Shown here in pieces: positions 24,678 to 32,968 of a stretch of DNA of 64,000 nucleotides. The stretch lies in assembly GCA_020633845.1 (NCBI GenBank), contig JACKCW010000001.1, forward strand, positions 124,001-188,000, written 5' to 3'. The stretch is from Caryophanales bacterium. GTDB taxonomy: Bacteria > Bacillota_I > Bacilli_A > Izemoplasmatales > UBA1188. The notes under the pieces were generated by a model that worked only from the letters and a program-made list of their open reading frames with translations, did no database searches and had not been told where the DNA came from. Every line of letters starts with the position of its first letter. Position 1 is the first letter of the stretch. The position numbers and the translations under genes are program-made.

Positions 24678-25733
24678 TTAGAACAAAGATAGCATTTTGT
24701 TAATTAAATAGCATGCGGCATCATACAGAGCTTCTGATGCTCCGGCTATAAAACCAGCTACAATTCGTAGTGCAACAATACTATCGACTTCCGATGCTGT
24801 GCTTGAAGCAATGCTTTTGCCGGCCGCACCAGATATGCCCGCCATTGATGAGGCAAGTCCGGCAAATATATTTAATTCTCCCATTATTATTGAAGTGGTT
24901 ATTATAGAATCCCAATCCATTTGAGGTTTTATTGCTGTGCGACTGAAGTGCGTTTGTGGTATAGGTGCCAACTATATTGCCGCTAAATCCTCCAACAAAG
25001 AAACTGTTGTTCCTAATGAAATATAGCCTAGGCATGCCATATCGACTGTCTCAGTTGCCGCAGCAAAAGCAAGTCATCCAAGTCCAGCTCCGGCTGCACA
25101 ATTAGCTCCGGAAACTAAACCGCCTATATATCCGGCGGAAAAATCACCTCTGTTTGCTTCACTCACATATCCATTTATTATTGAACCAGCGCCCGCACCG
25201 ATAAGCATTCCTCCAATCACGGATAAGGTACCTGTTGCACATAAAATAACTCCAGTTACGATTAAACAAACACTAAGTGTAACGCAAACCCATCTTGCAA
25301 TTTCACCATTTGGGTCATACATCATCACAGGATTGTTATGACAGTATGTATATAAATTTACATTTTCAAGAGTTGATGGATTTAAGTTTTGTATTGCATC
25401 GGCTGATATCCATCTGCAAAGTTTAGGGCTATAGTATCTTGTATTACAATAATATAATTCTATTTTACTATCGTAGTAATAGCCTTTATATAAATATGGG
25501 TTATATGTATAAATAATTCCTGCTGCGGTTGTGTTGACTGCGTTGGTTTTAGTAACCACACCCCAGGCATTGTAACTATATTTTACTACTGTATTTCCGG
25601 ATTCATCCACTATTTCAATAATATTCCCAGTTATATCTCTTAAATAAAAATATTCAATTCCGTTATAAGTAAGTCCAATAAGCGTTCCTTCTTCATCATA
25701 GTTATAATAAAATATAATATGGTGAGTTATAAC
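24678..25733 (-). pseudogene. 5'-truncated RHS core with decayed C-terminal tip
   Basis: The RHS core is clear: NYDEEGTLIGLTYNGIEYFY, then YNPYLYKGYYYD, NTRYYSPKLCRWISADA and NPVMMYDPNGEIARW. The tip is a Gly-rich hydrophobic region (TGTLSVIGGMLIGAGAGSII). An in-frame TGA at about 25074 and at least two frameshifts interrupt it before the distal WDSIITTSIIMGELNIFAGL ... INKMLSLF end at 24678. The front is missing and abuts a terminator. RHS proteins deliver C-terminal toxins to neighbouring cells; this is a displaced, dead tip. Confidence 0.75.
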
Positions 25734-25762
25734 AAAAAGTCGGCATCGAATGCCGGCTTTTT
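25734..25762 (-). terminator. Terminator between the two RHS modules
   Basis: AAAAAGTCGGCAT-CGA-ATGCCGGCTTTTT; it marks the 5' breakpoint of the RHS fragment. Confidence 0.8.
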
Positions 25763-25802
25763 AATGCACTAATTTATTTCATTGCATAAATTTTTATATC
25801 TT

Positions 25803-26384
25803 TTAAAATATTGGCATATTACGATAAAAATAGTAATAGGCGTCGTCGACGTCACCAGGTAAATTAAACCAATAAATATAGTATATCGTGCGCATTTCGT
25901 CATTGTAGCAGATGCAGCCATAGTGATCTTCGTAATCGGTGTAATCGTTGCCTTCCGCCGAAACAACTTTGATATAAGTGTCATTACTGAAAGGAGATGT
26001 AAATTCGTTGTAATAATTGTATTGCGATAGAACATCTGCTTTTTTTGACGAATAAAACTCATCAGGGTATGTTACTTCCACAAGGTAATACGAACCAAAC
26101 GATCTAATGAGGGAAGTTTTTCTCGTGCTGTTGGAATAAATGAAATATATGCTTTCATAATCAGTAAGATCGCTGTATGCGGGTAGAAACATTGATGCTA
26201 GATCGCCATCTTTGAAATCGGCGTAATCGCCGCTTTCATAGTAGCCGACTCCCTCGCGCTCGACTGGCGAAAGACCAAAGGCCTGCCAGAGAGCAAAACA
26301 GTAATATGCTACTGGCAGGAATATAAAGACTGTAAGAAGCGTCCATGTTATAACACGTCGTTTGTTTATTCTCTTTTTTTTCAT
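25803..26384 (-). CDS. Membrane-anchored immunity candidate for the papain-like RHS toxin
   Basis: A 193-residue protein with a basic N-terminus and one membrane helix (about residues 12-32), then an extracytoplasmic-looking domain rich in Tyr/Asp (GVGYYESGDYADFKDGDL, YDEEDH-like acid runs). No family is recognised. Its AGGAG overlaps the stop codon of the RHS toxin frame 12 bp upstream, the usual tight toxin-immunity coupling. Topology fits protection against a toxin acting in the envelope; this is inference. Confidence 0.55.
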   Translation of the reverse strand: MKKKRINKRRVITWTLLTVFIFLPVAYYCFALWQAFGLSPVEREGVGYYESGDYADFKDGDLASMFLPAYSDLTDYESIYFIYSNSTRKTSLIRSFGSYYLVEVTYPDEFYSSKKADVLSQYNYYNEFTSPFSNDTYIKVVSAEGNDYTDYEDHYGCICYNDEMRTIYYIYWFNLPGDVDDAYYYFYRNMPIF

Positions 26385-26395
26385 TAATATTTCTC

Positions 26396-27216
26396 CTAAA
26401 ATAACTCAATTATTTTTTTTATTTGGCTTATTACCTCATCAATCCAAATACCAAATTTCTTAATAGCCTGCGTTTTCGCAGAAAATAATACGGGAACAAT
26501 TTCAATAGAATATTTATGATAAAATTGCAATAACCAAGCATCCTCGTTCGTTCCAGCTCTTAACAAAGTTTGAACATAATCAAGACAGTTGTTTGATAAA
26601 AATTATATTTATCATAACTTTGACTGGCAGAATAAGCCAGAGCAAGAGCGAGGGAATCTGTGTAATCGCCAGTCAGATAGGTCTTGTCACATCCTTGCAA
26701 ACCTAATAAGTTCTTTATGGTGTCCCACCAGGACCCAGTTTGATTTTCGAATCTGGCCCAGTCTGTATCGGTCATTTGTCTGCAATATACTCTTGCATTG
26801 GATACTTTATCCCCAGTAAATTCAGTAATATACCAAATACCATCTGCATCTTGAATAAGAAGAACGGCGTGCCCAAAAACGGGTAATCCCGAGTCAAAAT
26901 TATAGTCTGTAATCAAAATTGCATCGTTTCCTTCCGTATCATATCCCATTACTGGATTATTGTTACAATAAGAATAAAGATTAGAATTTTCTAGTGTTGA
27001 TGGATCAAGATAATCTATTGCGTCTATTGATATCCATCTGCAGAGTTCGGGACTATAGTATCTAGTATTACAATAATATAATTCTATTTCACTATCATAG
27101 TAATGGCCTTTATATAGATATGGGTTATAGGTATAAATAATTCCTGCTGCGGTTGTGTTTGCCACATTAGTTTTAGTGACTTTACCCCACACATCATAAC
27201 TATATTTTACTACTGT
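26396..27216 (-). pseudogene. RHS toxin end with permuted NlpC/P60-like peptidase domain, frameshifted
   Basis: The frame starts abruptly at TVVKYSYDVWGKV and runs through the RHS core (NTRYYSPELCRWISIDA, NNPVMGYDTEGND) into a tip with FGHAVLLIQDADGIWYITEF. One base out of frame, from about 26590, comes NCLDYVQTLLRAGTNEDAW and a tail to the TAG at 26396-26398. His-first, Cys-later is the order in circularly permuted NlpC/P60 (papain-like) hydrolases. The one-base deletion falls just before the Cys, so the enzyme is inactivated. In the intact frame an extra A would restore it. Confidence 0.7.
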
Positions 27217-27265
27217 TAAAAACTATTTATTATCAACAAATATTTTATATAAAAATAAATCAATA

Positions 27266-28342
27266 TTATTTTTCTTCAAAATTTTCTTTTATTTTTGCGT
27301 ATGCCTCGTTGGTTTTTTCCCATTCCTTAATGTTTCCTCCTCTATCCGGGTGTTCAGTTAAAAGCAATTTCTTATATGCCTTTTCCACTTCTTCCCTAGT
27401 GGCATCTGGAGTTAATCCCAGTCTTTCAAATAGGCCGCTGTTTATATATTTTTCTCCTGAAAATGTCGGATCTAAAAACAAAATAATCAGCAAAATGTTT
27501 TTGCTGCCGTCTTTTTTAAATAGTTCTTCAAATGTCTTGAGTCTTCTATTATATAAATCGCTCACGAGTTTCTTCAAAACTTCTTTATCGTTTACATCAT
27601 TAAAAAGAGACAGTAAAGAGCCTGCCAAAGGAGAGTTCCAATCGTCTATAACGCTTTTAGTTGCGATACAAGAAATAGCATATATATGAATTTGTTCAGG
27701 TTCGCTTGGAAAGTCGGCAGTTGTATAATTGAATTCTTGATATCCGGCTTTATTTGCGGCTTTATCGTTGCAGAGCAAAAGCAGAAACTTAAGCAGGTTA
27801 TCAACCTTTATTAATTTGACGCCGTCATTTTTTGCATCATGAATTATGTTAATCATATTTTGTTCAGAATAATGCAATTCACAATTAAAAATTAACTTGT
27901 GCTTTCTTTCAACTTCGGCTTCTAGGTCATTATATATTCCCATTATTCTTTTGTATTCTGCATTTATGGTTTGCTCTAATTGACTGTTAATATAATCCAT
28001 TTTTGAAAGCGTATCAAACATATTAATAATCTGATAAATTTCTTTAATGTTATTTAAGTAATTGTTGTCTCTTGGACAAGTGACTATTAAATTTGCATAA
28101 AAAGTTCTTATAAATTCAATCTTGCCTTTTGATGACACAGTATTGTTGTTTATTATGGTTGGACGATATTCATAATGATAATTGTCTTCTTTATTACTTT
28201 TGTTTTTTGAATCGTTTCTTTTCACTATCCATAAAGTAAACAGTATTATACCAGCAACCAAAAACAAAGTTCCCCAGATATTATCGCTTACCATTAGTAC
28301 TATGCCTGTCACAACAAATATAATCCAAATAAAAAGCAACAT
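27266..28342 (-). CDS. Membrane-anchored DnaJ-domain protein, copy 2
   Basis: A 358-residue protein: two membrane helices at residues 2-38, a helical middle region (about 75-300), and a C-terminal J domain (about 303-355) with the essential HPD in LLTEHPDRGGNIKEW. The J domain stimulates the ATPase of an Hsp70, here surely the one encoded upstream. The topology (N-terminal anchor, C-terminal J domain) recalls DjlA. Its paralogue lies upstream (28547-29554), sharing FSGEKYINSGLFERLGLTPDA-like sequence. GGGAGAG precedes the ATG. Confidence 0.8.
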   Translation of the reverse strand: MLLFIWIIFVVTGIVLMVSDNIWGTLFLVAGIILFTLWIVKRNDSKNKSNKEDNYHYEYRPTIINNNTVSSKGKIEFIRTFYANLIVTCPRDNNYLNNIKEIYQIINMFDTLSKMDYINSQLEQTINAEYKRIMGIYNDLEAEVERKHKLIFNCELHYSEQNMINIIHDAKNDGVKLIKVDNLLKFLLLLCNDKAANKAGYQEFNYTTADFPSEPEQIHIYAISCIATKSVIDDWNSPLAGSLLSLFNDVNDKEVLKKLVSDLYNRRLKTFEELFKKDGSKNILLIILFLDPTFSGEKYINSGLFERLGLTPDATREEVEKAYKKLLLTEHPDRGGNIKEWEKTNEAYAKIKENFEEK

Positions 28343-28345
28343 ATA

Positions 28346-28465
28346 TCAATCTCTCCCTGTTTCATTTTTTATAAGTTCAGCTTCAAGCACACAACAGAGC
28401 CCGTTGATTACTTGGCCCTTGTTATCTTCGTCTCCGCCCACAATAACTCCCATTACTAGTAACGT
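28346..28465 (-). pseudogene. 3' fragment of the trypsin-like protease gene
   Basis: In one frame it encodes MGVIVGGDEDNKGQVINGLC and a tail ending GRD-stop, matching the last ~40 residues of the intact protease at 29558-30244 (VGIIVGGDEDNKGQIINGLC ... MGRD-stop). It stands 3 bp before a dnaJ-like gene, exactly as the intact gene does, so a unit of protease-end plus dnaJ was duplicated in tandem. Confidence 0.8.
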
Positions 28466-28546
28466 TGTTTCTATAATTAAATTTTTATTCTTTCTTTCAT
28501 ATATCGTTTTTAATCTTTAATAAATTGATTATATGTGGGGTTATGC

Positions 28547-29554
28547 CTACTTGCTTTTCGTTTTTATGTCTTCTTTTATTTTTGCGTATGCTTCGTTGGT
28601 TTTTTCCCACTCTTCTGTGCTTCCGCCTCTATCCGGGTGTTCTGTAACAAGCAGCTTTCTATATGCTTCCTCAACTTCCTCTTTTGTGGCATCCGGGGTC
28701 AATCCTAGTCTTTCATATAGACCGCTGTTAACATATTTCTCTCCAGAGAATGTCGGATCTAAAAATAAAATGATTGGCAGTATTTCTTTGCTGCCTTCTT
28801 TTTTAAATAATTCTTCTAATTTTCGGACACGAGTTTTGTATAAATCATTTATAAGTTTCTTTATCGCATCTTTCTCGTTTGTATTATTGAAAAGAGAAAG
28901 AAGCGACAAAGATAAAGCAGAGTCCCAATTATCGATTATGTTTTTTGTTAGTATACATACAAAAGCATCGATATGAATATCTTTGGGGTTATTTGGAAAA
29001 CCTATTTTAGAATAATTATAAGACTCATATCCTTTCATTCTTGCTTCTTTGTTTTTTGTCAGTAGTAATAAATAATTTATTAAAGCGTCGGTATTTGTCA
29101 GTTTAGTAATATTTTGTTTTGAATCTTGAATTGTTTTGTTTAGTGATTCAGAAGAATAAGGAATTTCACACTCGGAAAGCATTAGATGCTTATCCGCAAT
29201 GCCTTGTTCGAGATTTTGGTATAAATGGAAAATTCTATTGTATTCATCTTCAATCGCTTCTTCTATTTCTTCGGTTGTTCTTATTGACCCGGCAATCAAT
29301 TTTGATAAAGTATCAATACTTTTTGTATTGTCTTCTCTTTCTTTTGAAGTAATATTTGGTGAAGACTGTAAATCAAAATAAAATTGTCTTATAAAAACTA
29401 TTTTTCTGTCAAACTTTTTTTGTTTTCTATTTACAATTGTCCAAATATAAAAAAGAAAAAAATCAATTAAAAGAAGTAATAGACCAATCAAATTACCTAA
29501 AAACAGTGTAAATATAGCTACGATAAAAAGGATGATAGCAATAAAAAGCAGCAT
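28547..29554 (-). CDS. Membrane-anchored DnaJ-domain protein, copy 1
   Basis: A 335-residue protein built like copy 2: two membrane helices (residues 2-35), a helical middle, and a C-terminal J domain (about 280-332) with HPD in LLVTEHPDRGGSTEEW. Shared stretches include LPIILFLDPTFSGEKY and YERLGLTPDAT. It begins 3 bp after the protease gene, with GGGAGAG inside the end of that gene. It would tie the soluble Hsp70 to the inner face of the membrane. The two copies have diverged well beyond a recent duplication. Confidence 0.8.
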   Translation of the reverse strand: MLLFIAIILFIVAIFTLFLGNLIGLLLLLIDFFLFYIWTIVNRKQKKFDRKIVFIRQFYFDLQSSPNITSKEREDNTKSIDTLSKLIAGSIRTTEEIEEAIEDEYNRIFHLYQNLEQGIADKHLMLSECEIPYSSESLNKTIQDSKQNITKLTNTDALINYLLLLTKNKEARMKGYESYNYSKIGFPNNPKDIHIDAFVCILTKNIIDNWDSALSLSLLSLFNNTNEKDAIKKLINDLYKTRVRKLEELFKKEGSKEILPIILFLDPTFSGEKYVNSGLYERLGLTPDATKEEVEEAYRKLLVTEHPDRGGSTEEWEKTNEAYAKIKEDIKTKSK

Positions 29555-29557
29555 ATA

Positions 29558-30244
29558 TCAATCTCTCCCCATTTCTATTTTCTTTATCAGGCCGGCTTTT
29601 ATCGCATAACAAAGCCCGTTGATTATTTGGCCTTTATTATCTTCGTCTCCGCCCACAATAATTCCTACTAACTTGTTTCCGTTTTTGCCTCTTATAAAAA
29701 CCGGGGATCCGCTTGATCCCGGAAGAGCAAGCGCATTAATCATAATCAGAGGGTGCCCACTATAATCAATATCAAGGCTTGTGGCCGTCATACCATTGGT
29801 AAAAACGGGTAGTTTGTTTACTGAGTCTTCAAGTCCTACCGGATAACCGGCAATAAAAACGTTTTGCATAACGTTTTTCTTATCATAGTCTTCTTCTGAT
29901 AAAAAATCTTTTTCTTGGAAATATCTATAAGCGTCATCCTTCATATATCTTCCTATATCCAGAGCGCATAAATCTTCGCCGTTTTTTAGAGATTTTATAA
30001 TCAGATTAATGTCATTCCCGCTAATAGTAAATTTACGGGTCAATCCCGGAACTTTAAATGATGTATGAAGATAAAAAGTTACTTCAACGGAATTATTTAA
30101 TACGTGCCTATTGGTAATCAAAACTAATCTTTCCGAATCTGAAAAAGAATATTTATAAAAGAAGGAAGTCGCAACCGATGAATTCCCGTCTTTTAGTTTT
30201 ACATATAGTTTTACCGTTGAATAAGCTATATCTAGTTCTTCCAT
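29558..30244 (-). CDS. Cytosolic trypsin-like serine protease
   Basis: A 228-residue protease with the trypsin triad in order: His in LITNRHVL (around residue 46), Asp in EDLCALDIG (around 94) and Ser in LPGSSGSPVF (around 183). It has no signal peptide or membrane helix, unlike most bacterial trypsin-fold proteases such as HtrA, and no PDZ domain. The ATG at 30244 overlaps the Hsp70 stop as TAATG, so it is coupled to Hsp70. It probably cleaves clients offered by the chaperone, or is triggered by it. Confidence 0.8.
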   Translation of the reverse strand: MEELDIAYSTVKLYVKLKDGNSSVATSFFYKYSFSDSERLVLITNRHVLNNSVEVTFYLHTSFKVPGLTRKFTISGNDINLIIKSLKNGEDLCALDIGRYMKDDAYRYFQEKDFLSEEDYDKKNVMQNVFIAGYPVGLEDSVNKLPVFTNGMTATSLDIDYSGHPLIMINALALPGSSGSPVFIRGKNGNKLVGIIVGGDEDNKGQIINGLCYAIKAGLIKKIEMGRD

Positions 30245-31956
30245 TACTCGCTTATCCAAATCGTAAATCTGAATATTAGTTCCTTTATTTTTTCTGTATC
30301 TCTTAAAAGGATCGCTTCATCAAATGCCGCAATAAACCAATTTTTGGCTTCTTCATCATACATTTCCGGAAGTTTCTCTTCAATAATTTTAAGAGTCTTT
30401 TCTCCTTCTTCAATTATTTGATCTTCATCATAATCTTTAAATAGCTTTTTGGATGGAGATAAATCCAAATAACTCGTATTCACATTTTCCTTGGTTCCAA
30501 TCTTAAATAACTTAACCGCGGTAGAGCCGCCTCTTGCGACTTCATTGGCGGCAATTTCTACCGCCCCGGATTTATCAACAGTCACTTTAATGTCAATCGC
30601 CGATGACGACTCAGACACCACAAGGTTTTCCAAAACGATTTTACCGATAATAGCATTATCAGGTGATTCTAAATTAATATCTTTCCCCTGAACCACATAT
30701 GTTTCTACTTTAGAAGTTCCGCTAACTGACGTATTATATCTTTCCGATGTGGTGAAAGGAATCGGCGTTCCTTCTCTAACAAGATAAGATACAAAATCGC
30801 CTTTTACCGAAACACCAATGCTTCCGCCGGATAATATTTCATTTAAGATAGAATCTTTTTTCTTGCTAATTATACCAGCTTGAATCGCTGCTCCTGAGGC
30901 AACAACTAAATCCGGATCGGCTTTTACAATGTTTATTGAACCGAATTCATCTCTTAATTTTGCTTCAATAAACGGTATTCTCGTTGAACCGCCGACTAAA
31001 ACGAAATAATCTATCTCTTCATCTCCAATAATCGACTTCGCCATTTCTATTGTTTCGTCTATCATTGGTTCGATCATTTTTTCAAAGTCTTCTTTTGTAA
31101 GATTATAGTCAATCAAATATCTTTCAAAAGAACCATAAGCAATACAAGTCCCTTTGGCGACCTTTACATTAGATAAGCTGATTTTAATTTTCTCCGCTTC
31201 ATATTTGAGGCTATTAGATATAAGCCTTAACTCTTCACTACTAAATTCCTTTTTGGTTTCTTTTTTAAGATTTTGAATAAGGCAATCAATAATTAACTGA
31301 TCGAAGTTATAGCCGCCGATTGTTTTGCCGTCGGTTTTTTTAGCTTCAAAGATTTTAACCCCTTCAACTTCGTCTATTTCAAGAAGAGTTACATCAAAAG
31401 TCCCGCCGCCCAGATCATATGTCACAATCTTGTTGGCGCCCTTTAGTTCATCTCCATAGGCCAAAGTGGCGGCAGTCGGTTCATTGATAAGTCTTATTTC
31501 GTTTGAAGCTTTTATTCCGGCCCTGCTAGCCGCTTCTAAAGTGCATTTTCTTTCTTTATCTTTAAAATAAGCTGGGACGGTAATAACCAGGTTTTCTATC
31601 TCGGCATCTTCTCCATAGTGTTCTTTAAATCCCTTGTACATATATTTAAGTATCTCACTAGAGAAATCGATAGGGCTCAATTTAACCCCACAGTGTTCTT
31701 CTATCTTTTCATCTCCTAAGGACATCCTTGTTTTCATGAAACAAAAAGAATCGGCGTAAAAGTCGGCTTGTTCTTTAGCTTTAGAGCCGATAATAAATTC
31801 GTTATTCTCTTTGTTAAAATAAACAACCGAAGGTATTATTCCGTTCCCGTCATACATTTTGAGTACATCCGGTCTGGAATATAGTTCGTTGTAAACACAC
31901 AAAACTGAATTGGTGGTCCCGAGATCAATCCCGACATTATATTTTTTCTCATTCAT
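30244..31956 (-). CDS. Hsp70 (DnaK-like) chaperone, accessory type
   Basis: A 570-residue Hsp70. The ATPase half has VGIDLGTTNSVLCVY (residues 7-21), VITVPAYFKDKE, INEPTAATLAYG, TYDLGGGTFDVTLLEID and FVLVGGSTRIPFIEA. The substrate domain (about 370-480) and a shortened lid follow; there is no EEVD- or DnaK-type tail, and the whole is ~40 residues shorter than DnaK. The start at 31956 has GGAAAAG upstream and overlaps the GrpE-like gene by 8 bp. Its neighbours are a GrpE-like factor, two J proteins and a protease, not grpE-dnaK-dnaJ of the housekeeping operon. Confidence 0.9.
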   Translation of the reverse strand: MNEKKYNVGIDLGTTNSVLCVYNELYSRPDVLKMYDGNGIIPSVVYFNKENNEFIIGSKAKEQADFYADSFCFMKTRMSLGDEKIEEHCGVKLSPIDFSSEILKYMYKGFKEHYGEDAEIENLVITVPAYFKDKERKCTLEAASRAGIKASNEIRLINEPTAATLAYGDELKGANKIVTYDLGGGTFDVTLLEIDEVEGVKIFEAKKTDGKTIGGYNFDQLIIDCLIQNLKKETKKEFSSEELRLISNSLKYEAEKIKISLSNVKVAKGTCIAYGSFERYLIDYNLTKEDFEKMIEPMIDETIEMAKSIIGDEEIDYFVLVGGSTRIPFIEAKLRDEFGSINIVKADPDLVVASGAAIQAGIISKKKDSILNEILSGGSIGVSVKGDFVSYLVREGTPIPFTTSERYNTSVSGTSKVETYVVQGKDINLESPDNAIIGKIVLENLVVSESSSAIDIKVTVDKSGAVEIAANEVARGGSTAVKLFKIGTKENVNTSYLDLSPSKKLFKDYDEDQIIEEGEKTLKIIEEKLPEMYDEEAKNWFIAAFDEAILLRDTEKIKELIFRFTIWISE

Positions 31957-32458
31957 TTTTCTTTTCCTCAAATTTATAGATTCTTATTTCTGATGGAAGA
32001 ACAACCATCCCGTCTTTATTTTTTATTCCCAGAAGTACAACACTTTCAGGCAAACCGTTCTTCTCTTTATCGTCGCATTTAACAATATCACTGACTATAA
32101 CCTCTTTTCTGTTATAGTCAGGTAAATCCGGCTTATATACTAGATATCCTTTACTAAACAGAAAAGACTCTAACTGAGTCTTTATATAACATAAATCTTT
32201 TCTTGATTCATCATTAAAATCAACGTTGGAAAGTATATCTCTTATCGGTTTCAAAAATTCAGAAGCAGTTCTTTTTTCCTGTCTTTCAAATAGTTTGATA
32301 TTACCTTTAAGTCTGATGTTTTCTTTTTCTAATCTGGAGATATATTTATCTTTGTCTCTTTTTGCCCCAATAACCGCAAACCAATTTTTTATAATTGTTT
32401 TTATTTTGGTTCTAGGCTTTTTTGTCTTTTTCTCTTTTATTTGTTTTTCTTTTTTCAT
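31949..32458 (-). CDS. GrpE-like nucleotide exchange factor candidate
   Basis: A 169-residue protein: a very basic first 30 residues, a coiled coil (about 38-60, SRLEKENIRLKGNIKLFERQ), helix FLKPIRDILSNVDF (about 68-81) and a C-terminal beta region (VIVSDIVKCDD, SVVLLGIKNKDGMV). The order long-helix, short-helix, beta domain is that of GrpE, which releases ADP from Hsp70, but the key GrpE signature is weak, so this is by position and architecture. First gene of the operon, with GAGGA 7 nt before the ATG. Confidence 0.5.
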   Translation of the reverse strand: MKKEKQIKEKKTKKPRTKIKTIIKNWFAVIGAKRDKDKYISRLEKENIRLKGNIKLFERQEKRTASEFLKPIRDILSNVDFNDESRKDLCYIKTQLESFLFSKGYLVYKPDLPDYNRKEVIVSDIVKCDDKEKNGLPESVVLLGIKNKDGMVVLPSEIRIYKFEEKKNE

Positions 32459-32809
32459 TTGCGAGTCCTCATCCCTTTAAATCTTGGAACAGTAGCATAA
32501 AAGTTGGTAACTTAAAATATCTAAATATATTTAGATTTTTATCTGAATAAATATTAATACTAATAGTGGAAGCATTATTGCAATTTATAAATAATAATTA
32601 GTTTTGTTCGAAAATGAGCGTAAAAAATAATTTGACTATATTTATACTCTTTCATTTCTCTGGCAACCAGTTTCTTCTATTTGCCACATAATACAACATA
32701 GGGTAACAGACATCTCACCAAAGGAGAATTATTTTTCTACTTTTTTTATTTTTTTATTGGTGCAATAATAAAAATATGAACAAATACATAAAATAAAAAG
32801 GAGAGTAAT
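32459..32809. other. Upstream region of the chaperone operon
   Basis: 350 bp between divergent genes. It holds a perfect 18-bp palindrome at 32519-32536, AT-rich DNA, and GGAGAG ahead of the small gene at 32810. No HrcA (CIRCE) site is seen. No gene. Confidence 0.5.
32519..32536. promoter_or_regulatory. Perfect 18-bp palindrome, candidate operator
   Basis: ATCTAAATATATTTAGAT is its own reverse complement, located 61 bp before the chaperone operon start. Its position fits an operator. Confidence 0.5.
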
Positions 32810-32956
32810 GTGCGGGAACCCGAAAAAGAAAAACAAGAAACTGAAGAAGAACAAATAAAAAACGAAATTCAAGACAAATATACTAAACGTATTAAAAAGT
32901 TCGGAAAAGTTATAATTGACGTGGTGAGTGAAGTAGCAGAAAAAATAATTAAATAA
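32810..32956 (+). CDS. Small basic/acidic helical protein
   Basis: A 48-residue protein from a GTG start with GGAGAG 5 nt upstream: an acidic front (REPEKEKQETEEEQIKNEIQ) and a basic amphipathic helix (KRIKKFGKVIIDVVSEVAEK). No family. It sits 12 bp before the DUF2188 gene and likely shares its operon. An overlapping ATG frame at 32808 is shorter and all-Lys. Confidence 0.45.
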   Translation: MREPEKEKQETEEEQIKNEIQDKYTKRIKKFGKVIIDVVSEVAEKIIK

Positions 32957-32968
32957 AAGGGAAAAAAT

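Noticed and set aside
25074..25076. In-frame TGA in the RHS fragment as evidence for UGA=Trp (Mycoplasma code)
   Set aside because: Several intact core genes (recF, yaaA, jag) end properly at TGA with overlaps to the next gene, and Trp is written TGG throughout. The RHS fragment also has frameshifts, so it is decayed.
28533..28976. Long plus-strand frame opposite the dnaJ-like genes
   Set aside because: It is the antisense of conserved J-domain coding sequence, and a near copy appears opposite the paralogue, as expected of a shadow.
32459..32810. CIRCE heat-shock element ahead of the Hsp70 operon
   Set aside because: No TTAGCACTC-N9-GAGTGCTAA match; only an unrelated AT palindrome.
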